Positions 1 to 8,042 of a DNA stretch of 39,332 nucleotides are shown piece by piece (within the stretch, counting starts at the first letter, position 1; each line of letters opens with the position of its first letter). The DNA comes from Ruminococcus sp. UBA3800 (GTDB lineage Bacteria > Bacillota > Clostridia > Oscillospirales > Ruminococcaceae). Location of the stretch: contig DFEO01000123.1 in NCBI GenBank assembly GCA_002368715.1, forward strand, positions 1 through 39,332, read 5' to 3'. The notes beneath the pieces are model-generated. The model was not told the origin of the DNA, searched no databases, and was given only the letters and a program-made list of their open reading frames with translations. The translations under genes were made by a program, and so were the position numbers.

Positions 1-2
1 CA

Positions 3-1835
3 GAAAAATGGTTCCATATCATAAACCTTATGGACCAGGAGAATATGACTATATCTCACCACGTTAATCAGGCTATCAAGGCAAACGGCGTTATGAAAAA
101 CGGCGTTGACTACATCGTCAAGGACGGCGAGGTGCTCATCGTTGACGAGTTCACAGGCCGTATAATGCAGGGCAGACGTTTCAATGACGGTCTGCATCAG
201 GCTATCGAGGCGAAGGAGAACGTTGAGGTAAAGAGAGAGTCGAAGACTATCGCTACTATAACCTATCAGAACTATTTCCGTCTTTACGGCAAGCTTTCGG
301 GAATGACCGGAACGGCGCTTACCGAGGAGGACGAGTTCAGAGAGATATACAAGCTGGATGTTATCGAAGTGCCTACCAACAAGCCCGTTATCAGGATAGA
401 TCATCCGGATGTCGTTTATAAAACAGAAAAGGGCAAGTTCAATGCTGTTATCGAGCAGATAATCGAGTGCCACAAGAAGGGTCAGCCCGTTCTGGTGGGT
501 ACGGTATCTATCGAAAAGAGTGAATATCTGTCAAGGCTGCTCAAGGCCAAGGGCATAAAGCATGAGGTGCTCAACGCAAAGCACCACGACAAGGAAGCAT
601 TCATCGTTGCTCAGGCAGGAAAGTTCGGCTCCGTAACTATCGCCACGAATATGGCAGGACGTGGTACCGATATCCTGTTGGGAGGAAATGCCGATTACAG
701 AGCTTTGCAGGATGTCCAGAAGCAGGGATACAGCGAGGAATGTGCGGTGGAAGCTTCGGGCTTCTCCTCTACCGATGACCCCGATGTTCTTGCCGCAAGA
801 GATATTTACAGGAAGGCTTATGAGAAGTATTCCGAGGAGATAAAGGAATATGCCGAGAAGGTAAAAGAGGCAGGCGGCCTTTATATCATAGGTACTGAGA
901 GGCACGAGTCAAGACGTATCGACAATCAGCTCAGAGGACGTTCTGGACGTCAGGGAGACCCCGGAGAGAGCACCTTCTTCCTCTCGCTCGAGGACGACCT
1001 TATGAGGATATTCGGCGGCGAGCGTATAACCGTTATGATGGACAGGCTCAACGTTGACGAGAACACCCCTATCCAGTCGAAGATGCTTTCGGGAGTTATC
1101 GAGTCTTCGCAGAAGAAGATAGAGGGAAGAAACTTCAATATAAGAAAGAACGTCCTCAATTACGACGACGTTATGAATACTCAGCGTGAGATCATTTACG
1201 GTCAGAGGCAGCGGGTCCTCGACAGCGGAGTAGAGGGCGGTTCGGACCCCGACGGCTCTGTTCTTCACGAGGATATCGTGAATATGATAAAGGACTTCGT
1301 TGCGGATTCGGTAAATATGTATCTTGTGGGAGACATAACCGACGACTGGAACCTTCAGGGACTTAAAGAAAGACTGCTGGGACTTATCACAGTTGACAGC
1401 GACTTTGAGTATACACCTCAGGAGATGGACGACCTTACAAGAGAGTCCATTATCGAGCAGCTGACAGACAGAGCGCTCAAGTACTATGAGAAGCGTGAGG
1501 AGGACCTTACCACACCGCTGCTGCGTGAGATAGAGAGAGTCGTTCTGCTAAAGGTCGTTGATACCAAGTGGATGGATCACATCGACGACATGGAAGAGCT
1601 CAAGAGAGGTATCGGACTGCGTTCATACGGTCAGAGAAATCCTGTTGTTGAATACAGAGTTGAGGGAATGGATATGTTCGACGAGATGGTAGCAGCTATC
1701 CGTGAGGATACAGTAAGGATGCTGTTCACTATCCAGGTAAGAAAGAACAATGCTCCCGAGCGTGAGCAGGTGTTAAAGCCCACCGAGCACCACAATATGA
1801 CCGTGAGAAAGAACAAGAAAAAGAAAAACAGCTAA
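3..1835 (+). CDS. secA: Protein translocase subunit SecA (5' end outside window)
   Basis: ATPase motor that drives unfolded preproteins through SecYEG at the membrane. The frame is open from the window edge, so about 610 codons of the C-terminal part are present; the DEAD-box half lies upstream. Visible family signatures in order: VDEFTGR and QAIEAKE of the nucleotide/preprotein-binding region, [16 protein letters not shown], the motif VI segment [27 protein letters not shown], and the helical-scaffold segment KWMDHID. A roughly 50-residue insert after [10 protein letters not shown] is of a kind seen in many clostridial SecAs. The protein ends in a lysine-rich tail (KNKKKKNS) instead of the usual CxC...CC zinc-binding SEC-C motif. 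The ATG at 30 is internal, not the start. Family call is certain; whether it is the only SecA of the cell cannot be told. Confidence 0.96.
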   Translation, partial: EKWFHIINLMDQENMTISHHVNQAIKANGVMKNGVDYIVKDGEVLIVDEFTGRIMQGRRFNDGLHQAIEAKENVEVKRESKTIATITYQNYFRLYGKLSGMTGTALTEEDEFREIYKLDVIEVPTNKPVIRIDHPDVVYKTEKGKFNAVIEQIIECHKKGQPVLVGTVSIEKSEYLSRLLKAKGIKHEVLNAKHHDKEAFIVAQAGKFGSVTIATNMAGRGTDILLGGNADYRALQDVQKQGYSEECAVEASGFSSTDDPDVLAARDIYRKAYEKYSEEIKEYAEKVKEAGGLYIIGTERHESRRIDNQLRGRSGRQGDPGESTFFLSLEDDLMRIFGGERITVMMDRLNVDENTPIQSKMLSGVIESSQKKIEGRNFNIRKNVLNYDDVMNTQREIIYGQRQRVLDSGVEGGSDPDGSVLHEDIVNMIKDFVADSVNMYLVGDITDDWNLQGLKERLLGLITVDSDFEYTPQEMDDLTRESIIEQLTDRALKYYEKREEDLTTPLLREIERVVLLKVVDTKWMDHIDDMEELKRGIGLRSYGQRNPVVEYRVEGMDMFDEMVAAIREDTVRMLFTIQVRKNNAPEREQVLKPTEHHNMTVRKNKKKKNS

Positions 1836-1844
1836 AAATCAAAC

Positions 1845-1882
1845 CCCCGGACTGACTTTTTCAGATCAGTCCGGGGTTTTTT
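1845..1882 (+). terminator. Rho-independent terminator of secA
   Basis: Perfect 11 bp stem CCCCGGACTGA / TCAGTCCGGGG with a 10 nt loop, followed by six T. It starts 9 bp after the secA stop. Its right arm also encodes the last codons and stop of the convergent XRE gene. Confidence 0.93.
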
Positions 1883-2204
1883 GTTCAGTTAAGGTATCCA
1901 GTCTTTCAAGAAGCCTGCCTTTTGAGATATCCTCCAGTTCACGAAACCCATTTACCAGCATCGTTTCATCATTAGTAAGAGCCGACATTGTCAGTCCGGC
2001 TTTTTTATTTGTCAGTCCGGCAACATAGTCAAGCGAGACTCCGTAAAGCTTTGCAATGTTTATCGCAATATTAAACGGTACCTCGCTTTCACCGCACTCA
2101 TATCTGCGATACTGTGTGAGGTGCAGAAAAAGCTTTTCGGCGACCTGTTTCTGTGTCCAGTCCCGATCCTCTCGCAGATCTCTTATTCTTTGATAAACGA
2201 TCAT
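1866..2204 (-). CDS. XRE-family HTH transcriptional repressor
   Basis: 112-residue DNA-binding protein with a Cro/CI-type helix-turn-helix in its first 65 residues (RIRDLREDRDWTQKQVAEKL, then a degenerate recognition helix and YGVSLDYVAGLTNKK). A short C-terminal region (ETMLVNGFRELEDISKGRLLERL) probably serves dimerisation. The ATG at 2204 is preferred over an in-frame TTG at 2210 because GGAGG lies 7 nt before it. It is divergent from the zinc-ribbon/DUF2085 pair, and the shared spacer carries palindromic TGTGTT boxes, so autoregulation and control of the pair is the simplest reading (inference). Its 3' end is embedded in the secA terminator. The signal it senses is unknown. Confidence 0.88.
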   Translation of the reverse strand: MIVYQRIRDLREDRDWTQKQVAEKLFLHLTQYRRYECGESEVPFNIAINIAKLYGVSLDYVAGLTNKKAGLTMSALTNDETMLVNGFRELEDISKGRLLERLDTLTEQKTPD

Positions 2205-2245
2205 AACCAATCCTCCGCATTTGTGTTATTAGTATTGTAGCATTT

Positions 2246-2261
2246 AACACAAATATGTGTT
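2246..2261. promoter_or_regulatory. Palindromic operator O1 (AACACA-N4-TGTGTT)
   Basis: Perfect 6-4-6 inverted repeat AACACAAATATGTGTT overlapping the -35 box of the rightward promoter. Single TGTGTT half sites occur at 2222-2227 and 2278-2283, the latter abutting the -10 box. Binding by the adjacent XRE protein is inferred from position. Confidence 0.68.
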
Positions 2262-2288
2262 GACAAAAGCAAATATATGTGTTATAAT
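2260..2288 (+). promoter_or_regulatory. Consensus sigma-A promoter for the zinc-ribbon/DUF2085 pair
   Basis: TTGACA at 2260-2265, a 17 bp spacer, and TATAAT at 2283-2288. Both hexamers match consensus exactly, so the promoter would be strong unless repressed, and TGTGTT boxes overlap both elements. Confidence 0.85.
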
Positions 2289-2299
2289 TTATCATAAAT

Positions 2300-2315
2300 A
2301 ACACATATCCGTGTT
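2300..2315. promoter_or_regulatory. Palindromic operator O2 (AACACA-N4-CGTGTT)
   Basis: Second copy of the 16 bp operator, with one mismatch, centred 54 bp from O1 and lying between the start point and the ribosome binding site of the rightward gene. Confidence 0.62.
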
Positions 2316-2331
2316 ACAAAGGAGGATATAT

Positions 2332-2667
2332 ATGACTTGTCAAAACTGTGGCGCAAACTATGAAGGAACGGTCTGCCCTTTTTGCGGAGGTAAACAAAAT
2401 GCACAAAATGCTCAAGCTATGCCAAACTATCAACAAACGCAAAACGTTCAGCCCGCACCAACTATTATAAATGTTGGCGGAGGCGGCGGAGTCACCTGCC
2501 CTAAATGCGGAAGCAACAATTTGCAGGCTATAAGTGACGTAAAAGGCAACGGCGTTAAACTATGGAAGCTTTGTCTTTGCGGTATTTTTGGATTGTGTGG
2601 CGCAGGAAAAACAAAGACCGAGCACTTTTGGTTATGTAACAACTGTGGCAATAAGTTCAAGATCTGA
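2332..2667 (+). CDS. Double zinc-ribbon small protein
   Basis: 111-residue protein of unknown function. It opens with a zinc ribbon (CQNCG...CPFCGG, residues 4-23), continues with an Asn/Gln/Ala-rich linker and a short glycine run, then a second ribbon-like unit (CPKCG...CNNCGNKF) that encloses a Cys/Leu-rich hydrophobic stretch (LCLCGIFGLCGAG). The start at 2332 is set by AAAGGAGG 6 nt upstream; an earlier in-frame start would overlap the operator. Its stop overlaps the next start (TGATG), so the two genes are translationally coupled. The two ribbons flanking a hydrophobic patch suggest metal binding and possibly a membrane link, but no function is assigned. It is controlled by the TTGACA/TATAAT promoter and operators upstream. 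Confidence 0.85.
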   Translation: MTCQNCGANYEGTVCPFCGGKQNAQNAQAMPNYQQTQNVQPAPTIINVGGGGGVTCPKCGSNNLQAISDVKGNGVKLWKLCLCGIFGLCGAGKTKTEHFWLCNNCGNKFKI

Positions 2668-3032
2668 TGGATCCGAAAATAAGGCTATGGATAAAACTAA
2701 TGAACATAGGAAGCAGGGTTTGGGGCTGTCATCAAATTCCTGAAAGAAGTTTCTTTTTTCGGGGCTGGCAGTTCCCTATATGCTCAAGATGCACAGGCAT
2801 TATCATTGGCGAATCCCTTGGATTTACAAGAATTAAGCGCCCAAACTCTGCAAAAGTTTGTATTGTTTTGATGATACCTCTTATCATTGATGGTTTGATA
2901 CAATTTAAAACAGAATATGAATCTAACAATCAAAAAAGATTCGTTACAGGGCTTCTTTTTGGCTATGGTTTTATCGTTCTGCTAATATCTCTAATACTAC
3001 AAATCATAAACACTCTCAGAAATGAGGAGTGA
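2667..3032 (+). CDS. DUF2085 family membrane protein
   Basis: 121-residue protein with the DUF2085 pattern: a CHQIPERSFFFRGWQFP segment, CSRCTG, then hydrophobic helices with PLIIDGLIQ and a final membrane segment near the C terminus. The conserved Cys and His residues near the N terminus suggest metal or redox chemistry at the membrane, but the biochemical role of the family is not known to me. The start overlaps the stop of the zinc-ribbon gene (TGATG), so both products are probably made together. A terminator follows directly. Confidence 0.86.
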   Translation: MDPKIRLWIKLMNIGSRVWGCHQIPERSFFFRGWQFPICSRCTGIIIGESLGFTRIKRPNSAKVCIVLMIPLIIDGLIQFKTEYESNNQKRFVTGLLFGYGFIVLLISLILQIINTLRNEE

Positions 3033-3070
3033 AAAGGCGTTGGCTGGTGTCGGCGCCTTTTCATTTTTTG
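3032..3070 (+). terminator. Terminator after DUF2085 gene
   Basis: AAAAGGCG / CGCCTTTT arms around a loop of about 14 nt, followed by a T-rich run. Confidence 0.7.
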
Positions 3071-3103
3071 TAAAATTTTCCACCCAAATCAGCCTCATAC
3101 CCC

Positions 3104-3132
3104 TTTACAAATAGTTAATTATATGTTATAAT
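3104..3132 (+). promoter_or_regulatory. Sigma-A promoter of the CAP-dockerin gene
   Basis: TTTACA at 3104-3109, 17 bp spacer, TATAAT at 3127-3132, 33 bp before the GTG start. Confidence 0.8.
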
Positions 3133-3165
3133 ATACAAAATACTGTAAAAAGGCGGTGGATATTT

Positions 3166-4680
3166 GTGAAATTTATTAACAAAAGAGCAGTGAGCCTGTT
3201 ATCCGCCTGCGCTATTGCGGTGGGCTGCTTCGCCGCAGCAGGCTTTGCACCGAAAGCTCAGAGCTATGTCATTACGGCAGGCGCCGAGACAACGAACGGG
3301 CTTTATGCCGACAACAAACTTGTCCCAAGGACTCAGCAGGAGATCATTGACTACTTCAATGCGCACCCGTTCTATACCACAAGAACAGGCAATTACGGTT
3401 CGGATACCTTTGTGACCCAGCCTGTGTACAGCGGAGGGAATTTTGTTCCGGGCGAGCTGAGCGATGCTTCCAAGCAGGCAGGACTTAATTCGCTGAACGT
3501 TATCCGATATGTTGCAGGTCTTGGAGAGGTCGGGCTGGATGACGGTTACGGCGAGCTTGCACAGTGCGGAGCGCTTACGAACGCTGCGAACAATGTGCTT
3601 TCGCACTTCCCCGATCAGCCGGCAGGAATGCCTGACGACCTTTACAATAAAGGCAAATCGGGAACATCAAGTTCAAATATCGCCAGCGGCTTCAATTCCA
3701 TAGCTTCGTCTATGGTCTGGGGCTGGATAGAGGATGCGGATGATTACAATATACCTATGGTGGGGCACAGGCGCTGGGTGCTGAACCCCGGTATGGGCAA
3801 GACCGGCTTCGGCCATGCAGGAAATTATACCGCTATGTATTCATTTGACCGCACCTATTCCACCACGGGATACACGGTCGCCTGGCCTTCGGCAAACACA
3901 CCTGTCGAGCTTTTCAATACCTCGACCCTCTATTATAACAGGAGCTATCCCGTATGGTCGGTATCAAAGAATTCTGAGTTTTCGGATAATACCGTCGTAA
4001 CACTTACCCGAAAGTCCGACAACAAGGTCTGGACATTCTCAAAATCGGCGAAGGACGGCGACTTTTACATCAACAACGATTGGTACGGTCAGCCCGGCTG
4101 TGTTATCTTCAGGCCCAACGGCATAACGGATTATGAGGGCGGCGAAGTGTTCACGGTATCCGTTAAGGACGGTACCTATTCGCTGACTTATGATGTAAAC
4201 TTCTTCTCTCTGCCGGAGACCACGGGCGTTATCGGCGCTGTACACAGCCGCAGCTATGATGTCGAGCTCGACACGACTGACAGTGTTCTGTCGGGAAAGA
4301 CTGCGACCGTAAGCTTCGGAAACGTTTCAGTCACAGCAGAAAACGGCAGCTTTGATCTGCCGGCGCTTGCAGACGGAGCATATCAGATGACGATCTCGGC
4401 CGAGGGCTTTGCTCCGAGGACCCAGACGATAACTGTAACAAACGGCGCTATCACAAGCTCACCGGAGCTTTCTATCAATCCTCTGGGAGATGCCGATCTC
4501 AACGGCATAGTGAACACCAGTGATATCACTGTGATAAAGAAGCATCTGAAGAAAACAGCGCCGCTTGAAGGCTACGGCCTTGTGTGTGCAAATGCGACCT
4601 GTGACACCGCAGGCTCTGTGAACACCGAGGACATAACACGGATAAAGCAGCACCTTAAAAAGACCAAGCCTCTCTGGTAA
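3166..4680 (+). CDS. Secreted CAP (SCP/PR-1-like) domain protein with C-terminal dockerin
   Basis: 504-residue exported protein. A signal peptide (KR, then a long Ala-rich hydrophobic core, cleavage near AGA-ET around residue 40) is followed by a CAP domain at about 95-260, with the family His at 147 (NVLSHF) and GHRRWVLNP at about 200-208. A beta-rich region follows (260-350), then a carboxypeptidase-regulatory-like beta-sandwich (about 355-435, SFGNVSVTAENGSFDLPALADG). A type I dockerin occupies residues 441-504. Its first repeat has a full calcium loop (DADLNG...D); the second (TCDTAG...D) lacks the first Asp and the Asn. Dockerins bind cohesins, so the protein is probably attached to a cellulosome scaffold. 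The enzymatic role of bacterial CAP domains is unclear. GTG start with AAGGCGGTGG ahead. Confidence 0.9.
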   Translation: MKFINKRAVSLLSACAIAVGCFAAAGFAPKAQSYVITAGAETTNGLYADNKLVPRTQQEIIDYFNAHPFYTTRTGNYGSDTFVTQPVYSGGNFVPGELSDASKQAGLNSLNVIRYVAGLGEVGLDDGYGELAQCGALTNAANNVLSHFPDQPAGMPDDLYNKGKSGTSSSNIASGFNSIASSMVWGWIEDADDYNIPMVGHRRWVLNPGMGKTGFGHAGNYTAMYSFDRTYSTTGYTVAWPSANTPVELFNTSTLYYNRSYPVWSVSKNSEFSDNTVVTLTRKSDNKVWTFSKSAKDGDFYINNDWYGQPGCVIFRPNGITDYEGGEVFTVSVKDGTYSLTYDVNFFSLPETTGVIGAVHSRSYDVELDTTDSVLSGKTATVSFGNVSVTAENGSFDLPALADGAYQMTISAEGFAPRTQTITVTNGAITSSPELSINPLGDADLNGIVNTSDITVIKKHLKKTAPLEGYGLVCANATCDTAGSVNTEDITRIKQHLKKTKPLW

Positions 4681-4727
4681 GTAAAGCGCAGGCGGAAACG
4701 CAGCCGCAGAAAAATAGCAATATTCAA

Positions 4728-4762
4728 GGCACTTTCGTCGGGAATGACGAGAGTGCCTTTTT
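4728..4762 (+). terminator. Terminator after CAP-dockerin gene
   Basis: 12 bp stem GGCACTTTCGTC / GACGAGAGTGCC (one G-T pair), 6 nt loop, TTTTT tail. Confidence 0.88.
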
Positions 4763-4785
4763 ATTTCTTTGCGAAGCGCCTGCTC

Positions 4786-4920
4786 AATGAATAGTGAATA
4801 ATGAAGAATGAAGAAATAAGAATAAAGGTATCGTCCTGCGGACGATGATTTTAAATATCATCGCCAAAGGCGATACCTTAATTATTCATTATTCACGATT
4901 CAGTTTTCATTCTTCATTTT
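4786..4920. repeat. MITE-like palindromic repeat, copy 1
   Basis: About 135 bp element with an AT-rich outer inverted repeat (AATGAAGAATGAA ... TTCATTCTTCATT) and a 55 bp core at 4825-4879. The core has outer arms AAGGTATCG / CGATACCTT and two inner hairpins (ATCGTCC-TGC-GGACGAT and ATCGCC-AAA-GGCGAT), so it could fold as a cruciform. A second copy lies at about 13934-14062. It has no coding capacity and ends just before the acyltransferase stop codon. Confidence 0.85.
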
Positions 4921-4922
4921 TA

Positions 4923-5981
4923 CTATATCACCTTGTTCACAAAGGGGATGAACCTCAGCAGACGGACGATGATGAATGTGACCACGAATACGGCAAGGCT
5001 TATCAGAAAGACCATAATAAGGCCGCCGTGTCTGAACGGGTCGAATTCCCACACCGCAAAGACGAGCCTGAGCAGGACCATATGAAGAAGATATATCCCG
5101 AAGGAGCATTTCTCGACCTGAGCAAAAAACCTATCCGCCAGCCCGAGGTCAAACCTGTCAAAAGACTTGAACAGCGCAAACAGCGCCGCAGCTCCAAGCA
5201 CGGTAACAGGGAAGTGATATTCGTTTATAATGCTGTAAAGCGCCATATCACGCTCTTCTACACAGTGGTTTGCAAGCACCGGCATAACTGCCGCACTGAC
5301 CAGAGCCACGGGTGCGCTCACGATAAGCGGTATCTTCAGCTTGTCCTTTGCAATTGCAAAGCCTGCAAACAAAAACAGCGGGAACACCTTTGAAACGTAA
5401 ATGACCAGCCTGAGCTCGGCAGACTGACCGTTTTCTTCTGCAAGAAACAGCGTGTAGACCGCAGGCAGGATGCTAAGCATAACGAACATCACCGCAATGA
5501 TATAATTGAGGGTGCTGCTGCTCATCGCCTTTGCCGCCGCCCTGTAAGCCGGCATCATAAGGTATAGCGCTATCATCAGATAAAGATACCACATATGCTC
5601 CCAGCTGTAATTATAAAGCAGGCTCTTTCCTGTGAATTCAAGCACCTCTCCGAGCTCAAAGCTCTTGTCTATCAGCAGAGCATCAAAGCACCTGAACAGG
5701 AACGTGAATATGACCAGCGCCAGCACCATACGAAGAATAAGCTTTGAGAACAGCTTTTTCAGTCCAAGCTCTCTGTTTTCGTCAAGCAGCAGAGCCCCTG
5801 TTGACATTATAAAGCACGGCACCGCCCAGAGCGTCAGCGTTCTTATGGAAAAGATCAGCCTTGCCATATCCTTGTCGGGAGAAAAGCTCATAGCCATGCC
5901 GAGCGTGTGAAGTATCACCACAGCCAGACAAGCAATAGCTTTCAGGCGGCTGAGATATTTTATCCTTTCCCTGCTCACCAC
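4923..5981 (-). CDS. Acyltransferase family 3 membrane protein (surface O-acetylation)
   Basis: 352-residue integral membrane protein with about ten hydrophobic segments and the acyltransferase-3 pattern. The N-terminal segment YLSRLKAIACLAVVILHTLG contains the conserved His, followed by an FIMSTGALLL-type segment, the WYLYLMIALYLMMP segment and a late CSFGIYLLHM segment. Members transfer acetyl or other acyl groups to surface sugars such as exopolysaccharide, wall polymers or lipids; the substrate here is not identifiable. It starts at GTG 5981 (or GTG 5978) with GGAG upstream and overlaps the lipoprotein stop by a few bases, so it is the last gene of the transglutaminase-lipoprotein-acyltransferase operon. 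No clear terminator follows; the repeat element lies there. Confidence 0.88.
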   Translation of the reverse strand: MVSRERIKYLSRLKAIACLAVVILHTLGMAMSFSPDKDMARLIFSIRTLTLWAVPCFIMSTGALLLDENRELGLKKLFSKLILRMVLALVIFTFLFRCFDALLIDKSFELGEVLEFTGKSLLYNYSWEHMWYLYLMIALYLMMPAYRAAAKAMSSSTLNYIIAVMFVMLSILPAVYTLFLAEENGQSAELRLVIYVSKVFPLFLFAGFAIAKDKLKIPLIVSAPVALVSAAVMPVLANHCVEERDMALYSIINEYHFPVTVLGAAALFALFKSFDRFDLGLADRFFAQVEKCSFGIYLLHMVLLRLVFAVWEFDPFRHGGLIMVFLISLAVFVVTFIIVRLLRFIPFVNKVI

Positions 5982-6403
5982 AGTATCTCCGCATCATTGC
6001 CGATGCAGCCGCCGTCGTCCTGCTGGACGGGCTCCTGCTGCTGGGGTGCAGGTTCGGGCTCGGGCTCGGGTTCGGGCTCCGGCTCGGTCCACTGCTGCAC
6101 AGGTTCCTCATAAACAGGCTCCTGCTGCTGAACAACAGGCTGTGTTTGCGTATCAGCTTCTGTTGTGGTAGTGGTCTCGGCTTCGGTAGTGGTCGTCTCT
6201 TCTTTAGTCGTTGTGGTAGTGGTCGTCGTTGTTGTCGTCTGTGCCTGAGATGAGCTTTCCTCCGCTGCCGAAGATGACTCCGCAGCAGATGATGTTTCGG
6301 ACTTTGATGAAGATGTGTCCTTATTGCTGCTCGACGTTATATCCGTTCCGCATCCTGCAAGCATAAGCGATGCAAAAATCAGTGCCAAAAGTGTTTTTTT
6401 CAT
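5975..6403 (-). CDS. Low-complexity Ser/Thr/Pro-rich lipoprotein
   Basis: 142-residue predicted lipoprotein. Lys-Lys plus a hydrophobic core ends in the lipobox LAGC, with Cys at 18. The mature chain is nearly all linker: a Ser/Ala block, an eleven-Thr run, Thr/Glu blocks, Gln/Glu/Pro, then a tandem Glu-Pro run, ending in the short tail DDGGCIGNDAEILW. This could be a stalk with a conserved-looking tip that contains a second Cys. GGAGG precedes the ATG. It lies 16 bp after the transglutaminase-like gene and overlaps the acyltransferase start. Function unknown; a surface anchor or spacer is plausible given its neighbours. Confidence 0.85.
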   Translation of the reverse strand: MKKTLLALIFASLMLAGCGTDITSSSNKDTSSSKSETSSAAESSSAAEESSSQAQTTTTTTTTTTTKEETTTTEAETTTTTEADTQTQPVVQQQEPVYEEPVQQWTEPEPEPEPEPEPAPQQQEPVQQDDGGCIGNDAEILW

Positions 6404-6419
6404 TTATAATCCTCCAAGA

Positions 6420-8042
6420 TCATCCGTTTGTTTTTACATTTCCTTTTTTCTGAATGTTCCATGTTCCGTGATAATATTCTCTCAGATAGCAGTCATGATT
6501 GATCTCAGATCTCATATCCGGATCGCAGACATACACACTTCCATTGAGCTTTACCTCACACCAGGAATGCAGACCAATGCCTCCCGCACTCAGAGGTACC
6601 TGTCCCCATACCTGAGTACAGTCATAGCCCAGGGTCTTTGCCATTTCGGCAAACATAGCCGCCATATTGAAGCAGTGCCCGTAGCCCTTTGTAAAGCCGT
6701 AGTTTGCATACCACTCCATAGTAACATCTCCCGATTTCGGGATCTCCTTGTTAGGATTTCTCCACGGTACCGAAGCTGCGCAGTATGCGCTGTAAAGGTC
6801 CCAGCCCACAGAGTCAAGCTTCTTTGCAGCCAGAGGATATTTATAGATAGCCTTCGTATAAACGGAAGTGCCGCCTCTTATAACGCCCTCAAAGTTCTTG
6901 AACGCTCTTACGGTCATATAGCCTGTGTCGCCGCTTCTGACCTTGGTATATGTATAGCTTGTGGTAGAGTTGTTGACCGTTGCTATCTTCGACCAGCTGC
7001 CGCCGTTTGGCTTATAGTATATCGCATAGCTTGTCGCACCTGCGACCTTGGTCCAGTTGATAACAGCCTTGCCCTTCTGCTTTGTTGCTATCGTGAAGTT
7101 CACCTTTGCAGGGCAGGTCGCAAGCTTATAGTTTGTGAACGACGGGGAGAGTATCTCCTTTGAATCGGCAGTTACATAAGCTCTTGCGGTAAAGGCATAA
7201 GCTTCACCTGCGTTAAGACCTGTAACGGTGATGGTGTTTGCTGTCGTTGTGGTCTTCTTATATCTTGTCCATTTTTTAGCTGCCTTGTCATAGAGATATA
7301 TCACATATCCCTGAGCGCCGCTGACCTTGTCCCACCGGAGCGTCACCGAATTGGTGCCGACAGAGGTGGCGGTCATGCCTGTTACGTTAGCAGGAGCGAC
7401 CATCTTTATCTCGAAGCTGCTTATAAGGTAGCCTGTATATTTGCCCTTTCCTATAAAGGTCATAGTCGCTGTTCCATCAGATCTGTTGTTTCTGAGGCTC
7501 ACCAGATAGTCTGTGCCCTTGACCAGCTTTTTGCCCATGCTATTGGTAAGCGTTACCTCGGGAACGACAGCCGAGCCTGTATAGTTGTAGGACTCATCGA
7601 GCCCTGTCACCTTGCAGGTCGAGAGATCCGCCTTGGCGATAGTGTATCTGACGCTGTAATAGCCCGTATAGCTGCCTTTGCCGCTTATCATAACGGTTGC
7701 TGTTCCGGGGCCCACACAGTTTGCATAGGCGATCGAATAGTCGGTCCCTGCGACAAGGGTCTTGTCACCGTCCTTTATCGTTACCTTGGCATACTGCTTC
7801 TGACCGTTATAAACACATTCGCTAGCATCTGTCTCCACAGTGCAGTCGCTTATTTTCTTGGTGTCGTCTGTTTCTGAACCTGCGGTGCTTTCAAAAGTAT
7901 CTGTTGCGAGAGTCTCTTCTTCTGCAAGCACGACCGAAGGCTGCTGCTCTGCCTGCTCTGCAAAACCGCCAACGGCACCGAATGCAGCCATGCTGCCAAA
8001 TGCTATAACGAATGCCATAAGCTTTGCTGCATAACTCTTCAT
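6420..8042 (-). CDS. Secreted Ig-like/FnIII/transglutaminase-like protein
   Basis: 540-residue exported protein. It has a signal peptide of about 28 residues and an acidic Thr-rich linker. Two bacterial Ig-like repeats follow (about 70-215, each with YNG/YTG, GTDY and GKGxYTGY landmarks), then two fibronectin type III domains (about 218-305 and 308-400). The C-terminal transglutaminase/cysteine-protease-like domain has a plausible triad of Cys457 (GHCFNMA), His492 (LHSWCEV) and Asp507 (CDPDM). Such domains crosslink, cleave or hydrolyse proteins or peptides; the reaction here is unknown. It starts at ATG 8042 with AAAGGATG ahead and heads an operon with a lipoprotein and a surface acyltransferase, suggesting a role in cell-envelope or extracellular-matrix modification. 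Confidence 0.89.
   Translation of the reverse strand: MKSYAAKLMAFVIAFGSMAAFGAVGGFAEQAEQQPSVVLAEEETLATDTFESTAGSETDDTKKISDCTVETDASECVYNGQKQYAKVTIKDGDKTLVAGTDYSIAYANCVGPGTATVMISGKGSYTGYYSVRYTIAKADLSTCKVTGLDESYNYTGSAVVPEVTLTNSMGKKLVKGTDYLVSLRNNRSDGTATMTFIGKGKYTGYLISSFEIKMVAPANVTGMTATSVGTNSVTLRWDKVSGAQGYVIYLYDKAAKKWTRYKKTTTTANTITVTGLNAGEAYAFTARAYVTADSKEILSPSFTNYKLATCPAKVNFTIATKQKGKAVINWTKVAGATSYAIYYKPNGGSWSKIATVNNSTTSYTYTKVRSGDTGYMTVRAFKNFEGVIRGGTSVYTKAIYKYPLAAKKLDSVGWDLYSAYCAASVPWRNPNKEIPKSGDVTMEWYANYGFTKGYGHCFNMAAMFAEMAKTLGYDCTQVWGQVPLSAGGIGLHSWCEVKLNGSVYVCDPDMRSEINHDCYLREYYHGTWNIQKKGNVKTNG

Noticed and set aside
4845..5393. 182-codon frame beginning inside MITE-like copy 1
   Set aside because: Antisense to the acyltransferase; start lies in the palindromic core with no ribosome site.
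6315..7163. 282-codon plus-strand frame opposite the transglutaminase gene
   Set aside because: Antisense to conserved catalytic and FnIII segments, no ribosome site.
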